Source: Candidatus Alcyoniella australis (GTDB lineage Bacteria > Lernaellota > Lernaellaia > JAVCCG01 > Alcyoniellaceae). Taken from it: a stretch of DNA of 48,614 nucleotides. The notes beneath the pieces were generated by a model. That model saw nothing but the letters and a program-made list of their open reading frames with translations, was not told the DNA's origin and did not search any database. Every line of letters begins with the position of its first letter. Position 1 is the first letter of the stretch. This document shows positions 7,665 through 15,089 of this stretch, in pieces. The stretch covers positions 1-48,614 of the forward strand of contig JAVCCG010000066.1 of NCBI GenBank assembly GCA_030765605.1. Reading direction: 5' to 3'. Made by a program: the position numbers and the translations under genes.

Positions 7665-8402
7665 TTGAACCGCGACGATATCAAACGACTGATCGAGGGG
7701 CTGGTCGAGGGACGTATCGATCAGCAGCAGGCGCTGGAACAGCTCAGCGGCTACGAGGAGCTGGGATTCGCCCGGCTCGACGTGCAACGCGAACAGCGCA
7801 CCGGTGTGGCCGAGGTGATCTTCGCACCGGGCAAGACCTTCGATCAGCTGCGCAAGCTGATCAGCAGCTCCCTTGAGGCCCACGGCAAGGTGCTGGTCTC
7901 GCGCCTCGATCAGGATTGGGGCGACCAGCTTTGCGGCGAGTTCGACGTTACGCGCTACGACCCGCTGTCGCGCACCCTGCGCACGCCGTATCCCGGCGCT
8001 GCCAAGCTGCCGCTGATCGCTGTAGTCTCCGCAGGCACGTCGGACCAGTCGGTGGCCGAGGAGGCGGCGGCGGTGCTCGAACATTTGGGACACCGCGTAG
8101 AGCGAATTTTTGATGTGGGCGTGGCCGGAATCCACCGCCTGCTGCATGTGATCGACAGCCTGCGACAGGCCCGGGCGTTGATCGTGGTTGCGGGCATGGA
8201 AGGCGCCCTGCCCTCGGTGGTGGCCGGGCTGGTCAACCGACCGGTGGTGGCCGTACCGACCTCGGTGGGCTACGGCGCGAGTTTCGGCGGCGTGGCCGCG
8301 CTGCTGGGCATGCTCAACTCCTGCGCCGGCGGCGTGGGCGTGGTCAACATCGATAACGGCTTCGGCGCGGCGCTGCTGGCGCACCGTATCGCACCGGAGT
8401 AG
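7665..8402 (+). CDS. larB: nickel-pincer cofactor biosynthesis protein LarB (pyridinium-3,5-biscarboxylic acid mononucleotide synthase)
   Basis: The protein is 245 aa from TTG 7665, a start supported by the purine-rich AAGGAAAGGGG at 7648-7658. An in-frame TTG at 7641 would add eight residues but lacks a ribosome site. The N-terminal helix (Asn-Arg-Asp-Asp-Ile-Lys-Arg-Leu-Ile) and the PurE-like C-terminal half are typical of LarB: Ala-Val-Val-Ser-Ala-Gly-Thr-Ser-Asp, Glu-Arg-Ile-Phe-Asp-Val-Gly-Val-Ala-Gly-Ile-His-Arg-Leu, Val-Ala-Gly-Met-Glu-Gly-Ala-Leu-Pro-Ser, and Pro-Thr-Ser-Val-Gly-Tyr-Gly. LarB carboxylates and hydrolyses nicotinate adenine dinucleotide, the first step to the nickel cofactor of LarA-type racemases and epimerases. 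larC, larE and larA are not in the window. The next gene starts ten bases downstream, so the two are probably co-transcribed. Confidence 0.93.
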   Translation: MNRDDIKRLIEGLVEGRIDQQQALEQLSGYEELGFARLDVQREQRTGVAEVIFAPGKTFDQLRKLISSSLEAHGKVLVSRLDQDWGDQLCGEFDVTRYDPLSRTLRTPYPGAAKLPLIAVVSAGTSDQSVAEEAAAVLEHLGHRVERIFDVGVAGIHRLLHVIDSLRQARALIVVAGMEGALPSVVAGLVNRPVVAVPTSVGYGASFGGVAALLGMLNSCAGGVGVVNIDNGFGAALLAHRIAPE

Positions 8403-8412
8403 ATCCACAACG

Positions 8413-10485
8413 ATGAGCCGACGCCTGCATCTCGTGGCGGCGTTGTTAGCCGTGGTCCTGGCCGCGATGCTGCTGCTGGCTGCCTGCGAAGCGGATAAAA
8501 ACGATTACCACGGCTACGACCCGCCGGGGGACGACGACGCGGGCGACGATGATGTGGGCGGTGAGGATGACGACGGCGCAATCGAGCCGCTGCACGACCG
8601 CTGTCTGTTCTACCGCGACGAGGACTGGGCCTTGCCCGACGAAAAGCGCGCCGACGCTCCGGGCCTGCCGCGCAATCGCTTCACCGCCGACGCCGCGTAC
8701 AAGATCAATGGGCTGATCGCGCGCTCCCGCGAACTGATCAACGACCCGCACGTTGCGGCCCTTGATCGCCATCGAGCATTGCAGGCGCTGGTGTGCGGCC
8801 GCACGCCGCAGCTGCGCAAGGGGCTGGCCCTGTCCCAGGCCGCGTTGGAGCGCGATCAATCTCTGAGTGCGACCCAGCGCGGCGAAACGCGCATCGCCCT
8901 GCTGCTGGTGCTAAGCATGCTTGATCGGCTGCAACGCGCAACGGATTACGCGGTTCCCGACCTGTTGCCATCGCCGCCGATTGATCACAACGGTTCGCTG
9001 CAGATCGAGCTCAACCCGGCGGTGATCGAGCGCTACTGGAAGTTCTACCACTGGACCGAGATCCTCGGCGCGTTCAACAACGACTCGCAATACCTGCATC
9101 TGCTCGAGGGCACCGGGCGCGAGGACTTCATCGACAGCGAGATCGGCCGTAGCAATATCGAGACCCAGATGGACGAGTGGCGCGTGCGCCCCGAGGTGTG
9201 GAACGACGCCGGACTGAGCGACGAGCAGCGGCTGATGAGCGCCAAGTACGGCATGTGGCGCAACCCCGACTGGGGCGGGGGCGGCCACTATGTCGACGAA
9301 TATTGGGCCTGGGAGCCCTCGTTCGTGGACGAGGACAGCCCGCTGTTCACCGGCAACCTGCTCTCGGCCCTGGCCGCGGAGTACGGCGCCACGCGCCATC
9401 GGCGTACGTTGCGGCGGCTGCGCCAGATGGTCGATGCGCTGCTGTACTACGACGAGCTGACCATCGACGGCCCGGATCCGCTGGACGTGGGTCCGCGCGA
9501 CGGCCGCTTGCAGCGCGGGCCGAAGATGAAAAATCTCTACTACAGCGATGAGCCGAACCTGATGACCCTCACCCTCGACGAGCAGGGCATCCACTTTCAT
9601 CACAACAACAGCGTGGCCGACCAGCGGACCGGCCGCGAGCGCAAGAACGTCTCGCGCGACCAGTACTACGGAGTGCTCACCGGCTACTACACCCTCTACA
9701 CGGTGTTCCAAGGCCTCGACGCGCTGGACGCCGACGAGGAGCAGCTGCTGTGCGACGTGGTGATCCACATGGAGCGCATCGTCGACTACCTGCGCGGGCC
9801 GCGCTTCAACCCGGATCACGGGCCGCTGTACAACCTCTACGTGCTGTTCGAGGGCTCGTGCGCCAATCCGCCCAACCTCTCGTTCATGGGGATGATGGCC
9901 GCGGACTGGCTCGAACAGGTCTCGGGCCGCGAGCTGATCCATTGGCAGGCGGGCGACGAGCTGATGGGCGCGCTGCTCGACCTGGGGGCGCTGATCGGCA
10001 CGGTCGAGCTGGCCTCCGAGCTGTTCGAGCCGGCGCACAGCGGGCTGACCGCGCTCAACCAGTACTTAGGCGCGCTGCTGATGTCCGACCAGCCGCGGGC
10101 GCACTGGGAGTTCATCTTCCCCGGCGAGCTGTTGCGCGACGCGTCCCAGGGACGGCGCAACCTCTGGCGGCGGCTGATCGCGGCCTACGCCTTCAAGTTC
10201 GGCGACACGGGCAACGCCGACTACCAATCAGTGGTCGACGAGCTGCTCAGCCCGGAGTTCAACCCGCCGACCACCGTGGACGACCTGTACTGCGGCACGA
10301 GCCACGGCTACGTCAAGGTGCGGCCCGCGGGCTGGGGAATCGAGGACCTGGTCTGGCCGCTGATGCTGCTGGTCTACTCCGCGGACAACTCCGCGGACCT
10401 GGCCGACGAGCTGCTGATCCAGTACCAGAGCCTGGTGGATCAGGGCGTGCTGAGCTTCGAGCACACGGACATCGAACCGAATTAG
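8413..10485 (+). CDS. poly-Asp lipoprotein, large helical (alpha/alpha toroid-like) domain, function unknown
   Basis: The protein is 690 aa from ATG 8413. The frame is open far upstream into larB, but that part is a shadow. The signal peptide has lipobox Leu-Ala-Ala-Cys (Cys25) followed by a linker with repeated Gly-Asp-Asp-Asp units. The remainder is predominantly helical with aromatic-rich segments: a Trp-Gly-Gly-Gly-Gly-His-Tyr-Val-Asp-Glu-Tyr-Trp loop, Ser-Pro-Leu-Phe-Thr-Gly-Asn-Leu-Leu, and Ser-Arg-Asp-Gln-Tyr-Tyr-Gly-Val-Leu-Thr-Gly-Tyr-Tyr. Repeating helix pairs with Thr-Gly and Asp-Gln-x-x-Gly turns look like (alpha/alpha) toroid glycan-active proteins. The 19487-21502 lipoprotein shares the same motif order and is probably a distant relative. 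No catalytic residues can be assigned. It follows larB by ten bases. Confidence 0.75.
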   Translation: MSRRLHLVAALLAVVLAAMLLLAACEADKNDYHGYDPPGDDDAGDDDVGGEDDDGAIEPLHDRCLFYRDEDWALPDEKRADAPGLPRNRFTADAAYKINGLIARSRELINDPHVAALDRHRALQALVCGRTPQLRKGLALSQAALERDQSLSATQRGETRIALLLVLSMLDRLQRATDYAVPDLLPSPPIDHNGSLQIELNPAVIERYWKFYHWTEILGAFNNDSQYLHLLEGTGREDFIDSEIGRSNIETQMDEWRVRPEVWNDAGLSDEQRLMSAKYGMWRNPDWGGGGHYVDEYWAWEPSFVDEDSPLFTGNLLSALAAEYGATRHRRTLRRLRQMVDALLYYDELTIDGPDPLDVGPRDGRLQRGPKMKNLYYSDEPNLMTLTLDEQGIHFHHNNSVADQRTGRERKNVSRDQYYGVLTGYYTLYTVFQGLDALDADEEQLLCDVVIHMERIVDYLRGPRFNPDHGPLYNLYVLFEGSCANPPNLSFMGMMAADWLEQVSGRELIHWQAGDELMGALLDLGALIGTVELASELFEPAHSGLTALNQYLGALLMSDQPRAHWEFIFPGELLRDASQGRRNLWRRLIAAYAFKFGDTGNADYQSVVDELLSPEFNPPTTVDDLYCGTSHGYVKVRPAGWGIEDLVWPLMLLVYSADNSADLADELLIQYQSLVDQGVLSFEHTDIEPN

Positions 10486-10548
10486 AACAAGCACCCATAT
10501 CAGGTAAGCCTAATCAAGCGCGACTCGGCGCGGGGCGATGGATAACGG

Positions 10549-11823
10549 CTATCGCGGCAGGTTGAAGCGCGCCAGATACTGATCGTCGAGTCCCACGCGC
10601 TGTCGCAGTTCCTCGCGGCTCGGCCCGGGCAGCGGCTCGCTTGGCGCAGGGCGCACCAGGCCCGCGGCAACGATCTGGTCGACGAGCAGCAGGCCCAGGT
10701 CGCAATAGCCATACCAGTGCAAGTGGCAGGACCAGTCGAACAGCTCGTCCCCGGGGATGCCGTGCGGCGCCCGCTCGTTGATCGCCCGCTCCATATCGAT
10801 CAGCATCAGCCCGTGCCGCTGGGCCACGGCGCGGACGATGCGATTCTGAGTCGGCGAGATGCGGTTGAAGCGCTGGTATTCGACCGCCTCGGCATAGGCT
10901 TCGCGCGCCGCGGAATAACGCCCCATCGATTCGTGGCAGCGTCCGATCAGGTACAGCGACTCGCCCCCGGGATGCGGGGCGAGCAGCTCGGCCGCCTCGG
11001 CGAACCGTCCACGCGCATACAGCGCCCGCGCCAGGTCCGAGGGCTGCGACCCCGCCGGCAAGCGATAGCGATCGGTGGGTTTATTGTAACGCAGGTTCAC
11101 CGGCAGCGTGGCTAGGGCCAGCTTGACGTTGCGCTCCTGAGCCAGGTCGGCGACCTGCTCCAAGTTGCGCTCGAACCACCAGTGGAGGTCCTGCAGCGGT
11201 TGTTCGGCCACAGGGGATCGCCCCAGGGCCGCGTCCAGTCCGCGTCCCATTGCCCAGCACAGGGGCGGCGGCTGCGGGCCGTCGGGGAGCACGGTTCCCT
11301 CGTTATTGCCGCTGATCACCACGATCAGGTCCGGCTGATACTCGAGCAGTTCCTCCACGACCTGCAGCACCTTGTGCGAATTGCCGCCGCAGGTTGCAGC
11401 GTTGATCAGCTCGATTTGCGCCGAGGGGTAGCGCGCCGCGAGCTGCTCGCGCGCCCAGCTGTCGATGCCGCCGATGGTGCGTCGGGCGTCCGAGGGATAG
11501 ACGTAGGGGAAGCCCATGGCGAACGAGCCGCCGACGATGAACACGCGAAAGGCGCACTCCGCCTTGCGCACAGGAAATCGCGCCACTGCGGTCGAGGGTT
11601 CGTGCGACACGTAGTCCGCGGACTTGAACAGCCAGCCGGGACGCACGAAGGCCGGCCCGGCGAGCCACGAGGTCACATTCTCCCACTGCTGCGGCTTGAC
11701 GGGCTCGCGGTGCTCGAACAACTCGGCAATCGAGGCCAGGCAGGCCAGCAGCAGGATCAGCGCCAGGGCGGCCAGGCACGCCGCACTACGCCACGAGCGC
11801 CGCACGCGCCAGTCGTCGATCAT
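10549..11823 (-). CDS. membrane-anchored SGNH/GDSL-like protein with TPR-like segment
   Basis: The protein is 424 aa. One N-terminal membrane span (residues ~12-33) is followed by a predicted periplasmic domain with an SGNH-hydrolase pattern: Val-Gly-Gly-Ser-Phe-Ala-Met-Gly (block I, Ser100), an Asn-Ala-Ala-Thr-Cys-Gly-Gly-Asn-Ser stretch (140-149), Ser-Gly-Asn-Asn-Glu (171-175, block III), and a late Asp-Trp-Ser-Cys-His-Leu-His-Trp segment supplying the Asp/His of block V. Between them, at roughly 260-330, lies a short helical repeat (Ala-Arg-Ala-Leu-Tyr-Ala-Arg-Gly-Arg-Phe-Ala-Glu-Ala-Ala, then Gly-Arg-Tyr-Ser-Ala-Ala-Arg-Glu-Ala-Tyr) that reads like TPRs. The family removes or adds acyl groups on sugars or lipids. 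Its ATG overlaps the stop of the upstream membrane-propeller gene by four bases, so the two are translationally coupled. Confidence 0.72.
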   Translation of the reverse strand: MIDDWRVRRSWRSAACLAALALILLLACLASIAELFEHREPVKPQQWENVTSWLAGPAFVRPGWLFKSADYVSHEPSTAVARFPVRKAECAFRVFIVGGSFAMGFPYVYPSDARRTIGGIDSWAREQLAARYPSAQIELINAATCGGNSHKVLQVVEELLEYQPDLIVVISGNNEGTVLPDGPQPPPLCWAMGRGLDAALGRSPVAEQPLQDLHWWFERNLEQVADLAQERNVKLALATLPVNLRYNKPTDRYRLPAGSQPSDLARALYARGRFAEAAELLAPHPGGESLYLIGRCHESMGRYSAAREAYAEAVEYQRFNRISPTQNRIVRAVAQRHGLMLIDMERAINERAPHGIPGDELFDWSCHLHWYGYCDLGLLLVDQIVAAGLVRPAPSEPLPGPSREELRQRVGLDDQYLARFNLPR

Positions 11824-13565
11824 CGGCCGCTCCCCGGCGCGGTGTCGGCCGGATCAAGCCATGCGGCTTCCGGACACGGGCCCGTGTGCAGCAGCAGCGT
11901 CTCAGGCTGCTCGAGCTCCCCTTGGTCGCGGGGCAACCCTAGCAGCCTGTTCTGCGCTAGGCCGCTGACCAGGTTGAGCAAATCGAAGAACAGGTCGTGC
12001 TTACGCTGCGAGCGGTCTGCACCCAGGTCGAGCTCCCACACGCCGTGGTTTGCCGTGGAGATAAAAGCCCGATCGCCGGTCGGGTCCAGATCGATCCAGC
12101 GCGCCCAGGGCGGTGCCCACAGGCGGTCGATCAGCTCCAGGCCGTCGAGGGTGCGGACCTCGATCAGCGGCGAGAGCCCGGCGAGGATCAAGTATCCGCG
12201 CGCAGCGTCCACAGCCATCACGCGCACGCCGGGGAAGGTCCTCACCCGGTCCAGCTCCTGGTAACTGTCGGCATCGACCACCAGCACCAAGCCCGACAAC
12301 GGGTGGCTGATGAACAGTCGCCGTGAATCCGTGGCGATGGCGATGCGGTTGGGACTTGCCGGCAGCGGCATAGTTCGCAGCACCTCGAAGGTCTGCGCAT
12401 CAAGCATCATCAACTGCTCGGGGAAGATGTTGACCACGTGGATCACGTCGCGTTGCGGGTCGAGCAGCAGGTCGCTGTGGCTGCCGTAGACCCCCTGGGC
12501 CGCGATCAGCGTGGCGCCGTCCGCGCAGACCAGCACGCTGCCCTGGGTGCAGCTCGCCGCCAGGATCCGCCGTTGTCCGTCCCACCAGGTGCGGCAGAGG
12601 TTCATCCGCTCGAAGCGTTGGTCGAGCTCGATCACGCGTTCAAGGCGCAGGGTGTCCGCGTTGAGCACGAACGAACGCTTGGCTGACGGGGCAACGTAGA
12701 TCAGTTTGCGCGCTACGCTGTCCAGCGCCACGGCCTGCACCTGGCGCGCTGTGGGCTCGACCTCGTGCTCCACCCAACGCTCGGGCCGTGCGGGATCGAG
12801 ACGCACGATTCGTCCATCGCCGTCCTGGGCCAGGATCAGCGAGCCGTCCGCCGGGTCGCACAGCACTTGGTAGCAGCCCTGCTGCCAAATTTGCCGCAAC
12901 TGCGGATCGGCCTGCGGCCGGTCGGTTATCACATCCAGCGGCGTGGCCAGCCAAGGCAGCAACGGAACAATGCACAGCAGCCCCGCGGGCAGCAGTCGCG
13001 CGGGACTTAGGTACCACGGTCCCTGACGACGGTAGGCCGACCAAACGAGCATCGGCAGCAGCAGGTCGGCGATAAGCACCGCCCGACGCGCGGCCGAGTA
13101 CAGCATGTCGCAGATCCGCGCCGAGGCGCGGCAGCCGATCAGAAAGAACAGGTTGGCTCCCACGTAGAACGCCGCGACCAATGGCCAGCCGCCGTGCGGG
13201 ATCTCGGGCCGGGTGCGAAACGGTGCCGCGGCCAGCAGCCACGTGGCGGCCACGGAGATTATCAGCGCCGCGGTGAACGAAATCCCGGCCCTGGAATTGC
13301 TCGACCCGCGCGACGGGGTCAGCACCAGCAGCGCGAACACAGGCAGTGCGACGTAGAACAGCGAGCAATAGATGTCGAGCTGGCCCAGCAGATTCAGGCT
13401 GGTGCCGAACATCGATTGCACCATCATCCGCGTCAGGCGGTCGCGCAGAAAGCCGACCATCAGCAGCAGCGGGATCAGCGCGCGCAACAAATAGAACAGC
13501 AGCGCGCGTAGCCCTGGATTGCGAGAGAGTCTAATCAGCCCTTGCACCTCGACCTGCACTCCCAT
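11820..13565 (-). CDS. multi-pass membrane protein with C-terminal beta-propeller, paralog A
   Basis: The protein is 581 aa. The first ~220 residues contain about six hydrophobic spans. The second begins with a conserved Leu-Gly-Gln-Leu-Asp-x-Tyr motif and the last ends near Pro-Leu-Asp-Val-Ile. From about residue 230 the sequence becomes a run of short beta-strand units typical of NHL/YVTN-like propellers, such as Gly-Ser-Leu-Ile-Leu-Ala-Gln-Asp-Gly-Asp-Gly-Arg-Ile-Val-Arg-Leu-Asp. Diagnostic motifs shared with the genes at 17791 and 21560 are Phe-Pro-Gly-Val-Arg-Val, Gly-Leu-Ser-Pro-Leu-Ile-Glu, Ala-Pro-Pro-Trp-x-Arg-Trp-Ile and Gly-Val-Trp-Glu-Leu-Asp-Leu. I know of no named family with this combination. 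The side of the membrane carrying the propeller is uncertain. It is divergent from the C45-like lipoprotein gene (48-base gap) and coupled to the SGNH gene. Confidence 0.75.
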   Translation of the reverse strand: MGVQVEVQGLIRLSRNPGLRALLFYLLRALIPLLLMVGFLRDRLTRMMVQSMFGTSLNLLGQLDIYCSLFYVALPVFALLVLTPSRGSSNSRAGISFTAALIISVAATWLLAAAPFRTRPEIPHGGWPLVAAFYVGANLFFLIGCRASARICDMLYSAARRAVLIADLLLPMLVWSAYRRQGPWYLSPARLLPAGLLCIVPLLPWLATPLDVITDRPQADPQLRQIWQQGCYQVLCDPADGSLILAQDGDGRIVRLDPARPERWVEHEVEPTARQVQAVALDSVARKLIYVAPSAKRSFVLNADTLRLERVIELDQRFERMNLCRTWWDGQRRILAASCTQGSVLVCADGATLIAAQGVYGSHSDLLLDPQRDVIHVVNIFPEQLMMLDAQTFEVLRTMPLPASPNRIAIATDSRRLFISHPLSGLVLVVDADSYQELDRVRTFPGVRVMAVDAARGYLILAGLSPLIEVRTLDGLELIDRLWAPPWARWIDLDPTGDRAFISTANHGVWELDLGADRSQRKHDLFFDLLNLVSGLAQNRLLGLPRDQGELEQPETLLLHTGPCPEAAWLDPADTAPGSGR

Positions 13566-13643
13566 TGACGGGTGGATAGTGGATTATAGCCAGTATTCCC
13601 TTCTTCGGATAAAGTGATGCGCCAAAGCCAAGGGAGAAGGAAA

Positions 13644-15026
13644 ATGATGCGCTACCTACTCGCCCTGTTGACGATCCTGCTGCTGTGCTGCTCGCTGCTG
13701 TTTGCCTTGGGCTGCGACCAGGATGACGACGATGACGACGACGATCAGGCCGACGACGACGCGGTTGACGACGATGACGACGATGACGACGACGAGGACT
13801 GGGAGCCGGTGCCGCCGCATCGCGAGCAGTACGAGCGCTTCTCCATCGTCTGGCTCGGCGGCACGCCCTACGAGATGGGCTATCAGCACGGCCAACTGCT
13901 GCACGAGGAGCTGGCCGCGGGCTACGACTGGCTCAACAGCCTGATCCCGATGGACCTAGCGCTGGACGTGCTGCGCACGCTGGGCCTGGTCGACCTGGCC
14001 TATGAGAACAGCTACCCCGAGGTCTTGGAGGAATGCCGCGGCCTGAGCGATGCGGCCGGGGACGTGGGCTGGTCCATGGACCTGTGCCTGCTGCTGAACT
14101 TCGGCGACGCGCTGGTCGAGTTCCTCGGCGATTTCTATTTGCCGTTTGACAAGGATCTGTTGCAGCCCGGCTGCAGCCAGGCGATCGCCACCGGGCCGGC
14201 CACGGCCGACGGCTCGCTGTACCACGCGCGCAGCCTGGACTGGGACAAGATCGACTTCATGCTCGACTACCCGGTAATCTTCGTGCGCCAGCCCACCGAC
14301 GGCATCCCGCACGCATTCATCGGCTTCCCGGGCAACCTCAGCCCCTACTCGGGGATCAACGCCGAGGGGCTCTCCATCGCCTCCAACGAGGCCGACCCGC
14401 TGGACAACAGCCAGCACGACTTCGTCGGCCGCAGCCACGTGCAGCTGGTGGGGCACCTGCTAAGCAACGCGCACTCAATGGACGAGGCGGTCTCGATCGT
14501 GCAGTCCACCGACCACATGTGCGTCACGGTGATCACCGTGGCCGACGGCGTTGCCAAGCGCGGCGCGGTGTTTGAGATGACGGCTCAGGCCGTGGGGATT
14601 CGTGAGCTTGAAGACGGAGTGGTCTGGGCCACCAACCATTTCGAGGCGCCCGAGACCCGTGATCTGGACGCGGACCCGGTGGGCGTATCCAGCCGCTTGC
14701 GCTTCGACCGGCTCGAGCAGTTGCTCGATCCCGCGGGTGCGGACAGCCTCTACGGCACACTCGACGCCGAGGCGATGGTCGGAATCATGCGCGACCGGGT
14801 CGACCCCTACACAGGGCTGGAAAGCCCGGCCGACGAGTTCGACAACAACGGCAGCATTGCCACCAACGGCGCGATCTACCAGATGGTCTTCGCGCCCGCG
14901 GACCTGCATTTCTGGGTGGCGGCCGGCGGCATCCCGGTACCGCAACAGCCGTTCGTCGGCTTCAGCCTCGGCGAACTGTTGGGCCTGCCCGACGCGGTTC
15001 CGATCAACCCGCCGATCTACGAGTAG
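13644..15026 (+). CDS. poly-Asp lipoprotein, C45/NAAA-like amidase (acyltransferase-type Ntn hydrolase)
   Basis: The protein is 460 aa from ATG 13644, preceded by GGGAGAAGG. The ATG at 13614 and the one at 13647 are alternatives. Signal peptide with lipobox Ala-Leu-Gly-Cys (Cys24), then a ~35-residue tract that is almost pure aspartate. The mature domain has a Gly-Thr-Pro-Tyr-Glu-Met-Gly-Tyr-Gln-His-Gly segment, then Gly-Cys-Ser (Cys177) followed by Ala-Thr-Ala-Asp-Gly-Ser-Leu-Tyr-His-Ala-Arg-Ser-Leu-Asp-Trp. This is the pattern of C45 peptidases/acyl-CoA:6-APA acyltransferases and related N-acylethanolamine or choloylglycine-type amidases, whose nucleophile is that Cys. Unlike classical members the Cys is not exposed by obvious self-cleavage at a known site. 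Substrate is unknown. It is expected at the cell surface or periplasm. Confidence 0.75.
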   Translation: MMRYLLALLTILLLCCSLLFALGCDQDDDDDDDDQADDDAVDDDDDDDDDEDWEPVPPHREQYERFSIVWLGGTPYEMGYQHGQLLHEELAAGYDWLNSLIPMDLALDVLRTLGLVDLAYENSYPEVLEECRGLSDAAGDVGWSMDLCLLLNFGDALVEFLGDFYLPFDKDLLQPGCSQAIATGPATADGSLYHARSLDWDKIDFMLDYPVIFVRQPTDGIPHAFIGFPGNLSPYSGINAEGLSIASNEADPLDNSQHDFVGRSHVQLVGHLLSNAHSMDEAVSIVQSTDHMCVTVITVADGVAKRGAVFEMTAQAVGIRELEDGVVWATNHFEAPETRDLDADPVGVSSRLRFDRLEQLLDPAGADSLYGTLDAEAMVGIMRDRVDPYTGLESPADEFDNNGSIATNGAIYQMVFAPADLHFWVAAGGIPVPQQPFVGFSLGELLGLPDAVPINPPIYE

Positions 15027-15089
15027 CCCGGCCTGATACGTCGCGGCGAGCGCCGTTGGGCAACGAGCATGGTCCGCTCGCGTGCCTTG

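Noticed and set aside
13730-13800. GAC/GAT trinucleotide runs as a CRISPR or tandem-repeat locus
   Set aside because: They encode the Asp linkers of lipoproteins in frame. There are no spacers or repeat units of CRISPR type, and no cas genes anywhere in the window.
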